DNA of 64,000 nt. It comes from Tatumella sp. JGM118. Lineage in GTDB: Bacteria; Pseudomonadota; Gammaproteobacteria; Enterobacterales; Enterobacteriaceae. Positions within the stretch are counted from its first letter, which is position 1; the number at the start of each line of letters is the position of its first letter. The position numbers were made by a program, and so were the translations under genes. The stretch is taken from the NCBI RefSeq assembly GCF_018257515.1, contig NZ_JAERJR010000003.1:1-64000 (forward strand), read 5' to 3'. The notes under the pieces were generated by a model. That model was not told the origin of the DNA. It worked only from the letters and a program-made list of their open reading frames with translations, and searched no databases. Below, piece by piece: positions 43,416 to 53,268 of the stretch.

Positions 43416-43506
43416 GTGAAAACTGTAAAGACTGTGTTGATAGTGAAGGCAATGAAAGCAGTAATGGCTGCGAGTCTGTGAAGGCAATAATGGCGGTGCA
43501 GGCGGG
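43416..43506 (+). repeat. Degenerate 9 bp repeat array
   Basis: The stretch reads as about ten consecutive 8-9 bp units resembling GTGAAGGCA: GTGAAAACT, GTAAAGACT, GTGTTGATA, GTGAAGGCA, ATGAAAGCA, GTAATGGCT, GCGAGTCT, GTGAAGGCA, ATAATGGCG, GTGCAGGCG. A frame shared with it would encode VKTVKTVLIVKAMKAVMA. There is no supported start, so coding is doubtful. Confidence 0.65.
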
Positions 43507-43545
43507 CTAAACCGCAGGAGACCATGGCTCCCGCGGAATTTTGGA

Positions 43546-43893
43546 TCAGATACTGAAAGACGAACCACAACCGCAGGTGGTTTTAGCATTCGGGTTAGTC
43601 ACGATGAACCGTGAACCTTCCAGCCCCTCGGTATAATCCACACATCCCCCGACCAGATATTGCAGACTCATCGGGTCAACCACCAGTGAAACGCCCTGTT
43701 TTTCGATGGTCATATCGCCATCGTTGATTTTATCATCGAAGGTAAAACCATACTGAAATCCGCTGCAACCACCGCCGGTAATATACACCCGTAATTTGAG
43801 TTCCGGATTGTCTTCGTCAGCGATCAAAAATTTCACTTTATTCGCCGCAGCTTCGGTAAATTCTAACGGTACTGCTGCAATAGCATCGCTCAT
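43546..43893 (-). CDS. erpA: A-type iron-sulfur cluster carrier ErpA
   Basis: ErpA delivers [4Fe-4S] clusters to apo-enzymes, including IspG/IspH of the isoprenoid route. The three ligand cysteines are Cys43 ([11 protein letters not shown]) and Cys107/Cys109 ([11 protein letters not shown]). Length is 115 (E. coli 114). It lies 72 bp downstream of clcA. Confidence 0.98.
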   Translation of the reverse strand: MSDAIAAVPLEFTEAAANKVKFLIADEDNPELKLRVYITGGGCSGFQYGFTFDDKINDGDMTIEKQGVSLVVDPMSLQYLVGGCVDYTEGLEGSRFIVTNPNAKTTCGCGSSFSI

Positions 43894-43965
43894 ATCTTAC
43901 TCCAGTAAACTTCAGGGCCGGAAAAGGCCGCAATATCCCCATTATCTGTCAGCAAATTTCTGCAA

Positions 43966-45378
43966 TCAAGCACTCTGCTTGACCGTCTGTGCCGAAGCCT
44001 GTCCATGCTCTGCTGACTGGCGGGCCAGTGTTCTCGCCAGAAGTGTCGAATAAATGGGCTTACCTCCCAGAAACTGAGCGATCAGGGTGGCCCCCAGACA
44101 AGTGATAATCATCGGTAAGATCAGCTGATAATTATCGGTCATCTCCAGCACCAGCACGATGCCGGTTAATGGTGCCCTGACAGAAGCCGCAAATAAGGCT
44201 CCCATCCCGGCGATGGCAAAGGTCCCTGTCTGCAGATGATATTCCGGGAATAATGCAGCGGCGGTCATGCCCAGAACGGTGCCCAATAAGGTGCCCAGAG
44301 ACAGCATCGGTGCAAAAATCCCTCCGGGAGCCCCGGAGCAGAAACTGATCAGCGTTGTCGCCATCCGTAATAAAAAGATAGTTAACAGCATGGCATAGCC
44401 ATAATGCCCGCTGAAGGCCTGGGGGATCAGCGTCAGTCCTCCTCCGGTCATGGCGGGGAAACAAAGCGTCAGTAAGCCGCAGGAACCCCCGATAATCGCC
44501 CCCATCAGAAGAATATTTTTCATTTCTCCTCCGTGCAGACGGGCAAATATGTCCTGCAGGGTGAAGATAAGCTGATTGAAAATAACCCCCAGAATACCAA
44601 AAATGATACCGGCGATCAGATAGAGCCAGAGGGTATTGAGGGGAGCATTCGTCAGCCTGCCGACATTCAATACCGCACTCTCGCCATTAAAAATACGGAA
44701 GATGATACAGGCCATGATCACCCCGATAAAAACGGCTTTTATCGAAATCAGGCTGTAGCGGAACTGCAGTCTCATCTCTTCGAGAATAAACAAAATTCCC
44801 GCCAGCGGGGCGTTAAAAGCAGCGGTCAGCCCCGCGGCGGCACCGGTCGCCAGCAATGTGTGCCGGGCTTCATTCCCTTTCATACGGAAGATATCCAGTA
44901 CCATCCGCCCGAGATTACCGCCCATTTGTACTGTCGGCCCTTCCCGGCCCAGAACCATACCGGCCCCTAAGGTCCCCATACCGCCGAGAAATTTCACCGG
45001 GACGACCCGCCACCAGCGCACCGGCCGTAATTCTTCCATCGCCCCTTCGATTTCCGGGATCCCTGACCCGCCCGCTTCAGGCGCAAAGCGTTTGACCAGC
45101 CAGAACCCCCATATCGCCAGCAACGCCGAAATCACCACCGAGGCAATAAACGAGATCCCCCACGGAAGCTCACGGAGAGTTTCCAGACGATAGTGCTGTA
45201 CCGCACTGATGGCTTTATCGAAGGCGACCCCGACCAGGCCCGCGAGGATCCCGACCAGTGCGGCAAGGATAAGTATGGCAACGGGAGTCTTGTCTTTACG
45301 TAACAGCAGTCGTAAATAATCGATTCTGCGTAAGGGGATAACCGGTAATTGCTCAGTTGAAGAAGGTATATTGTCCAT
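43966..45378 (-). CDS. clcA: H+/Cl- exchange transporter ClcA
   Basis: ClcA exchanges 2 Cl- for 1 H+ and acts in extreme acid resistance. Selectivity-filter blocks are [27 protein letters not shown], and [11 protein letters not shown]; the proton glutamate is in GREGP. The central Tyr region is GKPIYSTL. The start at ATG 45378 ([10 protein letters not shown]) gives 470 residues (E. coli 473); a longer frame to 45480 runs through the divergent promoter toward hemL. Confidence 0.97.
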   Translation of the reverse strand: MDNIPSSTEQLPVIPLRRIDYLRLLLRKDKTPVAILILAALVGILAGLVGVAFDKAISAVQHYRLETLRELPWGISFIASVVISALLAIWGFWLVKRFAPEAGGSGIPEIEGAMEELRPVRWWRVVPVKFLGGMGTLGAGMVLGREGPTVQMGGNLGRMVLDIFRMKGNEARHTLLATGAAAGLTAAFNAPLAGILFILEEMRLQFRYSLISIKAVFIGVIMACIIFRIFNGESAVLNVGRLTNAPLNTLWLYLIAGIIFGILGVIFNQLIFTLQDIFARLHGGEMKNILLMGAIIGGSCGLLTLCFPAMTGGGLTLIPQAFSGHYGYAMLLTIFLLRMATTLISFCSGAPGGIFAPMLSLGTLLGTVLGMTAAALFPEYHLQTGTFAIAGMGALFAASVRAPLTGIVLVLEMTDNYQLILPMIITCLGATLIAQFLGGKPIYSTLLARTLARQSAEHGQASAQTVKQSA

Positions 45379-45536
45379 ATCCGTCTGATGAATAAGCGAC
45401 CATCGCAGCAGTATACCGTTTAATACGTTTTTTTGGTGCTTAAATGTAGCAATACAATACCCGGGACTTTCGCGGCGCAAGGGTGTTCCCGTAAACTATC
45501 CGCTGTAATTATTCAGCGACAACAGGAACCGATGCG

Positions 45537-46817
45537 ATGAGCAAGTCTGAACACCTATACCATGAGGCACAACGTCTTATCCCGGGCGGCGTAAATTCCC
45601 CTGTGCGGGCATTTACCGGCGTTGGCGGCACCCCTTTATTTATCGAACACGCCGAAGGGGCCTATTTATATGACGCAGACGGCAAAGCCTACATCGACTA
45701 CGTCGGTTCATGGGGACCGATGGTGCTGGGCCATAACAACCCCGGTATCCGCAATGCGGTGATTGAAGCTGCAGGCCGCGGTCTGAGCTTTGGTGCGCCG
45801 ACCGAAATGGAAGTCCGGATGGCGGAACTGGTCTGTGAACTGGTGCCATCGATGGATATGGTCCGGATGGTGAACTCAGGCACCGAAGCCACCATGAGTG
45901 CTATCCGTCTGGCCCGTGGCTATACCGGTCGCGATAAGATAGTCAAGTTTGAGGGCTGCTACCATGGTCATGCCGACCACCTGTTGGTAAAAGCCGGGTC
46001 GGGCGCGCTGACGCTCGGACAGCCGAATTCTCCGGGGGTGCCTGCAGATTTCGCTCGTCATACCCTGACCTGTACCTATAACGACCTGGAGTCGGTAAGG
46101 GAAGCCTTCCGGCAGTACCCGCAGGAAATCGCCTGCATTATCGTCGAACCGGTGGCCGGGAACATGAACTGTATTCCACCTGCGGAAGGATTCCTGCAGG
46201 GGCTGCGGGAAATTTGTGATGAGAACGGCGCATTACTGATCATCGATGAAGTGATGACCGGTTTCAGGGTCGCGCTGGGTGGCGCGCAGGCTTATTATGA
46301 CGTCACACCGGACCTGACCTGTCTTGGTAAGATTATCGGTGGTGGCATGCCTGTCGGTGCCTTTGGCGGACGCCGTGAAGTGATGGAAGCGCTGGCACCG
46401 ACCGGCCCGGTATATCAGGCCGGAACGCTTTCAGGTAACCCGTTAGCGATGGCTGCCGGTTTTGCCTGTCTGAGTCAGGTGGCACAACCCGGGACACATT
46501 CTACCCTCACCGAACTGACCGATCGCCTGGCCGAAGGCCTGCTGCATGCCGCGCAGGAAGAAAATATCCCGCTGGTGATCAACCATGTCGGCGGCATGTT
46601 CGGTATCTTCTTTACTACATTACCTTCCGTCACCTGTTACCAGGACGTCTGCCAGTGTGACACTGAACGCTTTAAGAAATTCTTCCATCTGATGCTGGAA
46701 GAAGGGATCTATTTTGCACCGTCAGCGTTCGAAGCCGGGTTTATGTCTCTGGCACACAGTCCGGAAGATATTCAGAAGACCATCGATGCAGCCCGTCGCT
46801 GCTTTGCCCGTCTGTAA
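45537..46817 (+). CDS. hemL: Glutamate-1-semialdehyde 2,1-aminomutase
   Basis: HemL makes 5-aminolevulinate from glutamate-1-semialdehyde for haem. It is a class III PLP enzyme of 426 residues, identical in length to E. coli. The PLP lysine is in [18 protein letters not shown] and the PLP Asp in [13 protein letters not shown] terminator follows. In E. coli the fhu operon is next; here a 700 bp gap with repeats. Confidence 0.99.
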   Translation: MSKSEHLYHEAQRLIPGGVNSPVRAFTGVGGTPLFIEHAEGAYLYDADGKAYIDYVGSWGPMVLGHNNPGIRNAVIEAAGRGLSFGAPTEMEVRMAELVCELVPSMDMVRMVNSGTEATMSAIRLARGYTGRDKIVKFEGCYHGHADHLLVKAGSGALTLGQPNSPGVPADFARHTLTCTYNDLESVREAFRQYPQEIACIIVEPVAGNMNCIPPAEGFLQGLREICDENGALLIIDEVMTGFRVALGGAQAYYDVTPDLTCLGKIIGGGMPVGAFGGRREVMEALAPTGPVYQAGTLSGNPLAMAAGFACLSQVAQPGTHSTLTELTDRLAEGLLHAAQEENIPLVINHVGGMFGIFFTTLPSVTCYQDVCQCDTERFKKFFHLMLEEGIYFAPSAFEAGFMSLAHSPEDIQKTIDAARRCFARL

Positions 46818-46833
46818 TTCGTTTCCGGTCACG

Positions 46834-46860
46834 AAAAAGGCGCCTGTGCGCCTTTTTTAT
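46834..46860 (+). terminator. Rho-independent terminator after hemL
   Basis: AAAAAGGCGC, CTGT, GCGCCTTTTTTAT: 6 bp GC stem extended by A-T pairs, with T6. Confidence 0.92.
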
Positions 46861-46896
46861 TCTCTGATGCTGCCGGACTCTGAGTGGAAATCCTTC

Positions 46897-47033
46897 GGTC
46901 TGACCGGCAGTAACCTTACCTGAAAAGTAGTCCTGACCGGCTTCCTCTCTTTACCTCAGAGCAGTGACCCGCAGAAGGTCTGACCGGCAGTAACCTTACC
47001 TGAAAAGTAGTCCTTACCGGCTTCCCCTCTTTG
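46897..47033 (+). repeat. Two 57 bp direct repeats with 80 bp period
   Basis: Copies at 46897-46953 and 46977-47033 start GGTCTGACCGGCAGTAACCT and end CTTCCTCTCTTT or CTTCCCCTCTTT; three bases differ. Within each copy CTGACCGGC occurs twice (once as CTTACCGGC), so the unit is itself composite. Function unknown. Confidence 0.85.
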
Positions 47034-47490
47034 AGAGAGCGTTTGGCTGAAGATCTGAAGGGGACTCCCAGTCCCGGGTTGAGTTCGCCCGACCGCCTCC
47101 GCCAGTCTTTCGCTCACCTCCCGGACATTCTGGCCTCAGCACCGGTGGATTTTCCCTGGCCCCCTTTTCCTCTCAGCGTCTATTGCTTTGTTGCTCTGCG
47201 ACAGGTGAATATCAATGATTACGGGCGGTGATCAGGCCGGAGCGGGGATAAGGTTGCCGGGGTGGCTTTCCGCGGTATTTCGCTGAAGACGAACAACTAC
47301 CGGATGGCCGCAGAGCGCCGGCGAAAGGTTCAGTACGGGCCTCGTCGACCCCGCCAGAATTAAGGGGCAGGTGATCAGGTGACATCCTGAACCACAGCCA
47401 CGGATAGCACAGTGGCGGTCAGCATCCCTTCTGACAGCGATTACCTTCACGGACTGTCTGACGCAACACAGGCTACAATCATCGGCCCAT

Positions 47491-47516
47491 AAAAAAAGGC
47501 GCCGGAGCGCCTTTTT
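47491..47516 (-). terminator. Rho-independent terminator after mrcB
   Basis: Minus strand: AAAAAGGCGC, TCCG, GCGCC then T7. The A-run on the other side makes it usable in both directions. Confidence 0.9.
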
Positions 47517-47534
47517 GTGCATAACTACTGTCGG

Positions 47535-50033
47535 TTACTGCCCGAACATATCCTTAATCCAGCCGGCAACACCGTTACCGCTGCTGTCCTGCTGTTCCTG
47601 TTGCTGCTGTTGCTGCAACTGCTGCTGCTGTTGTTGCTGCTGTTGCTGTTGCTGACATAGCGCATTCGGATCAGAGGCCCAGACCGGCAGTGAACGCCAG
47701 GTAGTACTGCCGCTGCCACAGATGAAGTTACCCGCCGAGTCAATATTCATCGTGGTCACATCATCCGGCGGTGTCAGATCAAGCGGCGTCGGTGGCTGGT
47801 TAGCCAGGTAACGACGATAGATCTGTAATGCCCCACTGGAACCCCACAGTTTCGTTGGCTGGTTGTTATCGCGACCGACCCAGGTCACTGTCACTTCTTT
47901 ACCATCGATACCGGTAAACCAGCTGTCCACCATGTTGTTGGTCGTCCCGGTTTTACCCGCCAGATGCATCGTCGGGTATTGTGCACCCAATGCATGTGCG
48001 GTGCCGCGGTTAACCACCTGCTGCATCGCATACAGCGTCAGGTAAGCCGCTTCCGGTGGCTCCACCCGCTGTGCCTGAGGATAACTCTGGTACAGCACTT
48101 TCCCGTCTTCAGAGATAACAGAGCGTACTGCGGACAGTGTTGCACGGTTACCACCACTGGCGATGGACTGGAAGGCCTGTGCCACTTCAACCGGTGTCAG
48201 GTTAAGTGCACCCAGCAACATGGCCGGGACCGCGGTGAGCTGATCTTTACCTACCCCGAGTTTCTCCCAGGTATCCACGACATTACCAAGCCCCAGAGAC
48301 ATACCGAGGTTAACGGTCGGGACGTTCATGGAGTGAGTCAGTGCATCGACCAGTAACACTTTACCGCTGAAACGATGGTCATCGTTTTCCGGACTCCAGA
48401 TCTGGCCGTTCGGCTGTTTCAGCGACAGTGGCTGGTCAGCAATCCAGCTGTTCAGACGATAGGTCTGCGGCTGAGCCAGGGCGGTCAGATACGTCGCCGG
48501 TTTAGCCAGAGAACCTATAGAGCGTCGTGCCTGCATCGCACGGTTATAACCGGCAAACTGCGGATCAGCGCCGCCAACCATGGCACGGACTTCACCGGTG
48601 TTCCGGTCAACCACCACCATCGCCGTTTCCAGATCTTTCAATCCGTGCAGTTTTTTCAGCTGCGGGATCCCGTCAATGACCGCTTTTTCCGCCGCATCCT
48701 GCGAGATCGGGTCCAGAGTGGTGAAAATCTTCACGCCGGAAAGATCTTTAACCTTATCGCCCAGTTTTTGCTGCAGTTCATTACGGACCATCTGCATAAA
48801 GGCCGGCTGAGGTGTAATGACTCCCCCTTTCGGCTGTACCCCGAGCGGACGGGCTGACAGACTGTTATACAGATCTTCATCAATGTACTTTTGCTGCTGC
48901 AGTAAACGCAGGACGACATTTCGACGCTCCAGCGCCAGTTTCGGGTTACGCCACGGGTTGTACAGTGACGCACCTTTCACCATGCCGACCAGCAGTGCCT
49001 GCTGATCCAGGCTCAGTTCATCAACCGGGCGCCCAAAGTAATAGAGGCTCGCCAGCGGGAAACCACGGATCTGATCGTTACCGGCCTGTCCGAGATACAC
49101 TTCATTCAGGTACAGTTCCAGAATACGATCTTTGCTGTAACGTGAATCCATAATGATTGCCATATAGGCTTCACGGACTTTACGCCACAGGGTGCGTTTG
49201 TTGGTCAGGAACAGGTTTTTCACCAGCTGCTGAGTCAGTGTACTTCCGCCCTGGACGGCACGACCGGCAGTGATGTTGGCGACAAATGCACGACCAATCG
49301 AATACAGACTGATACCATCATGCTCATAGAAGTGACGATCTTCCGTCGCAATCAGTGTATCCACCAGCTGATTCGGGAACCCTGAGCGCGGCACAAATAA
49401 CCGCTGTTCACCGTTCGGGGATTGCAGCATGGTAATCAGACGCGGATCCAGCCGGAAATACCCGAAATCACGCCCGGTATCCAGGTTTTTGATTTCGCTC
49501 AGCTCACCGTTACTGAACGTCATTTGTGCATTGATCTGCCCTTCTTTCCCGTCCGGGAAATCAAAAGGACGGCGCAGTAAGTCGATGGTATTTCCTTTTA
49601 CCGTAAACTCACCCGGCCGGGTAATGCGCGTGACCTGACGGTACTGCGTCCCTTCCAGTAGTTCGAGCATGCCTTTACGGTCAAAACTCATTCCCGGTTC
49701 AAGGCTGACCACCCGTCCGTACACGGCCGCCGGCAGCTGCCAGACCTGGCCATCGACACGATGACGGATTTCAGAATCGAGATAGACGCCCCAGGCGGCA
49801 AGCACAATGGCACCTAACAGGAACAGCTTAATCAGCCATCCCAGCCAGCGCCTTTTCTTCATCGGTGGTTTCTTCTTTCCTTTACGTGCCAAAGCCACTT
49901 CCTCCTCGTAACCACTGATCTCATGATCATCATACGCTTTTGAATTTTTACTTTTCGCACGAGGGCGTTTTTTTTCCGGTTGACGAGGCGTTTTTCCTTT
50001 TCGCCCGATCGGTTCGCGATCGTTCCCAGACAT
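47535..50033 (-). CDS. mrcB: Bifunctional penicillin-binding protein 1b
   Basis: PBP1b polymerises and cross-links peptidoglycan in the periplasm. A basic cytoplasmic tail (~1-65) precedes one membrane helix (WLGWLIKLFLLGAIVLAAWG), then a UB2H domain. The GT51 motifs are ATEDRHFYEHDG and GGSTLTQQLVKNLFL; the transpeptidase Ser is in SIGSLAKPATYL, then SMN and KTGTTNN. The C-terminus has a 22-residue glutamine tract (47589-47654) before GVAGWIKDMFGQ. Length is 832 (E. coli 844). Confidence 0.98.
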   Translation of the reverse strand: MSGNDREPIGRKGKTPRQPEKKRPRAKSKNSKAYDDHEISGYEEEVALARKGKKKPPMKKRRWLGWLIKLFLLGAIVLAAWGVYLDSEIRHRVDGQVWQLPAAVYGRVVSLEPGMSFDRKGMLELLEGTQYRQVTRITRPGEFTVKGNTIDLLRRPFDFPDGKEGQINAQMTFSNGELSEIKNLDTGRDFGYFRLDPRLITMLQSPNGEQRLFVPRSGFPNQLVDTLIATEDRHFYEHDGISLYSIGRAFVANITAGRAVQGGSTLTQQLVKNLFLTNKRTLWRKVREAYMAIIMDSRYSKDRILELYLNEVYLGQAGNDQIRGFPLASLYYFGRPVDELSLDQQALLVGMVKGASLYNPWRNPKLALERRNVVLRLLQQQKYIDEDLYNSLSARPLGVQPKGGVITPQPAFMQMVRNELQQKLGDKVKDLSGVKIFTTLDPISQDAAEKAVIDGIPQLKKLHGLKDLETAMVVVDRNTGEVRAMVGGADPQFAGYNRAMQARRSIGSLAKPATYLTALAQPQTYRLNSWIADQPLSLKQPNGQIWSPENDDHRFSGKVLLVDALTHSMNVPTVNLGMSLGLGNVVDTWEKLGVGKDQLTAVPAMLLGALNLTPVEVAQAFQSIASGGNRATLSAVRSVISEDGKVLYQSYPQAQRVEPPEAAYLTLYAMQQVVNRGTAHALGAQYPTMHLAGKTGTTNNMVDSWFTGIDGKEVTVTWVGRDNNQPTKLWGSSGALQIYRRYLANQPPTPLDLTPPDDVTTMNIDSAGNFICGSGSTTWRSLPVWASDPNALCQQQQQQQQQQQQLQQQQQQEQQDSSGNGVAGWIKDMFGQ
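47589..47654 (-). repeat. CAG/CAA repeat encoding the PBP1b glutamine tract
   Basis: Twenty of 22 codons are CAG or CAA (12 Gln, one Leu TTG, six Gln, one Glu, two Gln). Codons are mixed, which lowers slippage compared with a pure CAG run. It lies just before the last 15 or so residues. Confidence 0.95.
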
Positions 50034-50131
50034 GAATTTTACTCTCCAGGCATAGCCTTAGCATGCGCGTTACTTTAATCCCGATCCCGGCGGATTACAT
50101 GCCGGAACCCTCTGAAAGAGAGACCGGATCA

Positions 50132-52576
50132 TCAATGACCGGGGGAAAACTTTTTACTCCGTCGCGTCGGCATCGCCGTCGCCGGGTCGTCCGGCCACGG
50201 GTGTTTCGGATAACGCCCTTTCATTTCCTTCTGCACTTCACGCCAGGCTCCCTGCCAGAACCCCGCTAAATCCCGGGTAATTTGCAACGGACGCATTGCG
50301 GGTGATAACAGTTCCAGCACCAGAGGTATACGGCCTCCGGCGATCACCGGGGTGGTGGCTTCACCATACATTTCCTGTATGCGGACAGCCAGTACCGGTG
50401 ATTGCCCGACAGTATAGCGGATCAATAACCGACTCCCCGTCGGCACAGTGTAATGAGTTGGTAGCTCACTATCCAGTCGCTGACGTTGTGACCATGTGAT
50501 TAAATGTAATAAAGCTGATGAAATATTAATAGTATTAAACGAACGGGCATCGGTCACTGCACTCATTTCCGGCAACAGCCAGGTTTCCAGGCTATCCAGC
50601 AATGCTTCGTCTTCCATTGCCGGCCAGTCCTCCTGTGGCAACCATTCTGCTGCACAGGCCAGCCTGGCCCGCAACTGTTCAGACGCCGGTGACCAGGGTA
50701 ATACCTTCAGCCCTTTCGCTCTGACCCAGCGCAGCATCGCCTGATGAAGCAGTGCCGCCTCCGGACGTTCCCCGGGCCTGGAGCTCAGGATCAACGCCCC
50801 GATAGCCTTCCGGCGGTGCACCCGCAATATCCCTTTTTCTTCATCCCATTCCACTTCATCCCGCTCTTTTGCAAGGCCGGGATAACTGGCCTGTAACGCG
50901 GTGATATCCACCGGCAGCGCCAGACGGATACGGGCCTCTGATGCCTGTGCATTCAGCGATAAGTGTAAAACGATAAGCCATTCATGCCTGACCAGCGGTG
51001 AGTCGTTCAGGGTGCTGGCCCCGATTCCTTTGGCCAGCAGGTAGCGTCCGCTCTGACCTCGCTGCCGTGCTAACTGGTCGGCAAACCCGGCCATCAGTAA
51101 CTCCGCGACTCTGCCATCTTCTGGCTGCGCTGCGGCCAGCCCGCTTTTTTTCTGTAACGCTTTTGCACGAAGGCGCCAGCTCTCCTGCGGGTGCAGAAAG
51201 AGCGACATGAGATCTCCGTCATGCCGTCGGGGAGGATCTTCCAGAATCGCTACCAGCAGACTGGCTGTTGCCATCGCCTCCGGCGAGTGCCTCCCTGCGC
51301 TGAGCAGAGCCGCCAGTCGCGGGTCGGTCCCGGCCGCCGCCATCTGCCGCCCGCGGGCAGTTAACTGATGCCGGTCATTGACCGCCCCCAGCTGTTCCAG
51401 TACCTGCAGTGCTGCCTGACCGTGTTTTTCCGGCGGGGAATCCAGCCATTGCAGCTGAGAGACCTGCGAACACCCCCAGGTCAGTACATCCAGCATCAGT
51501 CCGCTAAGGTCACTGTGCAGAATTTCCGCATCTGCGGTCGCGGCCGCCCGTTCCGCCTGTTCCTGACTGATTAAATGCCAGCAAATGCCTGGCGCCAGCC
51601 GGCCTGCACGTCCGGCCCGCTGCACCATGGAGGCCTGGCTGATGCGCTGTGTTTGTAAAATACTTAGTCCGCTTTTACTGTCGAAGCGGACGGATCGTTC
51701 CAGGCACGAATCAACGACCAGGGTAATCCCTTCAATGGTCAGGCTGGTCTCGGCAATATTGGTCGCCAGCACCACTTTCCGTAGCCCCGGGGCTGACGGG
51801 GCGATCGCTTGCTGCTGAGCGGCCAGTCCCATTGCGCCATATAAAGGAAAGAGGCCGGTGTCTTCACTCAGGCGGTCACTCAGCGCTTCCTTTACTGCCA
51901 GAATCTCTTTTTCTCCCGGCAGAAACAGCAATAACGACCCCGGATGTTCGTTCATTATCTGTGCGGTCTCGCGGGCAACGGCCTGTGCAAAAGTCAGTCT
52001 GGCAGACAAGGAAATAAATCGCCGCTCTACGGGAAAACTCCGTCCGCCGGAAATAATGACCGGGGCGTCGGGGAGCAACCCTGTCAGTCGCTGATGGTCG
52101 AGCGTGGCAGACATTAATAAGATTTTCAGGTCATCCCGCAGGCTCTGCTGCACATCCAGCAATAATGCTAATGACAGGTCAGCCTGCAAGCTGCGTTCAT
52201 GGAATTCGTCAAGGATCACCAGCGACACCCCATTCAGTTCGGGATCCTGCTGTAACATGCGCGTCAGAATACCCTCGGTCACCACCTCCAGTCGTGTCTG
52301 CGGCCCTGTCCGGCTCTCCCCGCGCATGCGGTAACCAATGGTCTGCCCGGGAACTTCACCCAGCGTCTCTGCCAGACGACGGGCGACACTCCTGGCCGCC
52401 AGACGACGGGGTTCCAGCAGAATAATCCGCCCTTCGCCCTGCACTTTCTCAAGCAGTTGCAGGGGTAACCAGGTCGACTTCCCCGCGCCTGGCGGCGCTA
52501 TCAGTAAGACCTGAGGCGCGCGCTCCAGCGCTTCAGACAATTCATCCAGTACTTCACTGACCGGTAATGACTGCAA
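50132..52576 (-). CDS. hrpB: ATP-dependent RNA helicase HrpB
   Basis: HrpB is a DEAH-box helicase of unsettled role. Motif I is APPGAGKST, motif II DEFH (VILDEFHERSL), motif III SAT, and motif VI QRAGRAGRL; an HrpB-specific C-terminal domain ends PKHPWPDDPATAMPTRRSKK. The start is taken as TTG at 52576 (LQSLPVSEVL), with GGAG 8 bases upstream in the minus strand. It gives 814 residues (E. coli 809) and matches the family N-terminus. The frame extends to 52747 but would overlap thpR antisense. Confidence 0.93.
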   Translation of the reverse strand: MQSLPVSEVLDELSEALERAPQVLLIAPPGAGKSTWLPLQLLEKVQGEGRIILLEPRRLAARSVARRLAETLGEVPGQTIGYRMRGESRTGPQTRLEVVTEGILTRMLQQDPELNGVSLVILDEFHERSLQADLSLALLLDVQQSLRDDLKILLMSATLDHQRLTGLLPDAPVIISGGRSFPVERRFISLSARLTFAQAVARETAQIMNEHPGSLLLFLPGEKEILAVKEALSDRLSEDTGLFPLYGAMGLAAQQQAIAPSAPGLRKVVLATNIAETSLTIEGITLVVDSCLERSVRFDSKSGLSILQTQRISQASMVQRAGRAGRLAPGICWHLISQEQAERAAATADAEILHSDLSGLMLDVLTWGCSQVSQLQWLDSPPEKHGQAALQVLEQLGAVNDRHQLTARGRQMAAAGTDPRLAALLSAGRHSPEAMATASLLVAILEDPPRRHDGDLMSLFLHPQESWRLRAKALQKKSGLAAAQPEDGRVAELLMAGFADQLARQRGQSGRYLLAKGIGASTLNDSPLVRHEWLIVLHLSLNAQASEARIRLALPVDITALQASYPGLAKERDEVEWDEEKGILRVHRRKAIGALILSSRPGERPEAALLHQAMLRWVRAKGLKVLPWSPASEQLRARLACAAEWLPQEDWPAMEDEALLDSLETWLLPEMSAVTDARSFNTINISSALLHLITWSQRQRLDSELPTHYTVPTGSRLLIRYTVGQSPVLAVRIQEMYGEATTPVIAGGRIPLVLELLSPAMRPLQITRDLAGFWQGAWREVQKEMKGRYPKHPWPDDPATAMPTRRSKKFSPGH

Positions 52577-52715
52577 CGAAAACTCCGCACAAGCTATGTT
52601 AATATTGCCGGCATGATAACACTCAACGAAATCATCCTCACCTTTGCCCGCCTGCTCACCGTCAGCGATGCTGACGGTGAGCAGCAACTTAGCTGTTCTT
52701 TCTGAGGGCGCAGAG

Positions 52716-53255
52716 ATGACCGGACCCCAATATTTTTTTGCCCTCACGTTGCCCGCGGGGCTGCAACGTTCGCTGGTCGCCTGGCGGGCAGAGCATTTTC
52801 CGGCGGATTACGGGCGTCCGCTGCCTGCGGCCGGGCTGATGATGACACTGGCCTGGCTCGGGGAGATCAGTGAGCCCTCCGTTGAACATCTGCAACAGCA
52901 GGCCGCCCGTATCCGGCAACCGGCCTTTACCCTGACGCTAAACGATGCCGGCCACTGGCCCCGGTCAGGGCATATCTGGCTGGGGAGCCGTTCCGCCCCC
53001 TCAGGACTATTACAGCTGGCGGCCCTGCTGCGTGCACGGGCGGCTCGCCAGGGGTGCCCGCAGCCGTCCCTGCCTTTTCATCCGCATGTGCGGCTCATCC
53101 ATCAGGCTTTTCAGCCGGTGAAACTGCCTGCGCCGGGATTTTCGTGGCAAACCCGGATAACAGACTTCTCCCTGATGGCCATCCCCGGCAGCGGCCGGAA
53201 GCGGGCTGCCCGTTGTGTGGCTCGTTTTCCTTTACTGACCGATACTATTCCATAA
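52716..53255 (+). CDS. thpR: ThpR-like RNA 2',3'-cyclic phosphodiesterase with altered motifs
   Basis: ThpR (LigT) belongs to the 2H phosphoesterases, which open 2',3'-cyclic phosphates and, in vitro, ligate tRNA halves. The fold-defining pattern is two HxT/SL motifs. Here the first reads Met42-Met-Thr44-Leu instead of His-x-Thr-Leu, and the second reads His124-Val-Arg126-Leu, with Arg for Thr (HPHVRLIH). One catalytic His and one Thr are therefore lost, and activity is doubtful. The rest is normal ([21 protein letters not shown]). Start ATG 52716, 179 residues. It sits between hrpB (divergent) and sfsA, as in E. coli. Confidence 0.9.
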   Translation: MTGPQYFFALTLPAGLQRSLVAWRAEHFPADYGRPLPAAGLMMTLAWLGEISEPSVEHLQQQAARIRQPAFTLTLNDAGHWPRSGHIWLGSRSAPSGLLQLAALLRARAARQGCPQPSLPFHPHVRLIHQAFQPVKLPAPGFSWQTRITDFSLMAIPGSGRKRAARCVARFPLLTDTIP

Positions 53256-53268
53256 AGAGATTTTCATT

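Larger units (their letters stand above)
43160..43545. other. Gap between mtnN and erpA
   Basis: No gene is recognised in 386 bp where E. coli has btuF and yadS. It contains a terminator-like hairpin at 43170-43192 and a degenerate 9 bp repeat array at 43416-43506. Short frames on both strands follow the repeat and are not credible proteins. Confidence 0.5.
46861..47534. other. Gene-poor gap between hemL and mrcB
   Basis: About 670 bp with no recognisable gene, in the position of fhuACDB of E. coli. It holds an 80 bp period repeat (46897-47033) and the mrcB terminator. A few frames of 60-96 codons exist but show no ribosome binding sites and no family resemblance. No trace of an fhu gene was found. 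Confidence 0.5.

Noticed and set aside
43242-43570. Short frames on both strands between mtnN and erpA
   Set aside because: Their residues mirror the 9 bp repeat array; no start signals.
46897-47033. Possible small CRISPR array
   Set aside because: Only two copies of 57 bp with a 23 bp interval and internal subrepeats; no cas genes and no leader.
47232-47522. 96-codon minus-strand frame downstream of mrcB
   Set aside because: It runs through the mrcB terminator, has no recognisable domain and shows unusual Arg/Cys-rich composition typical of non-coding sequence.
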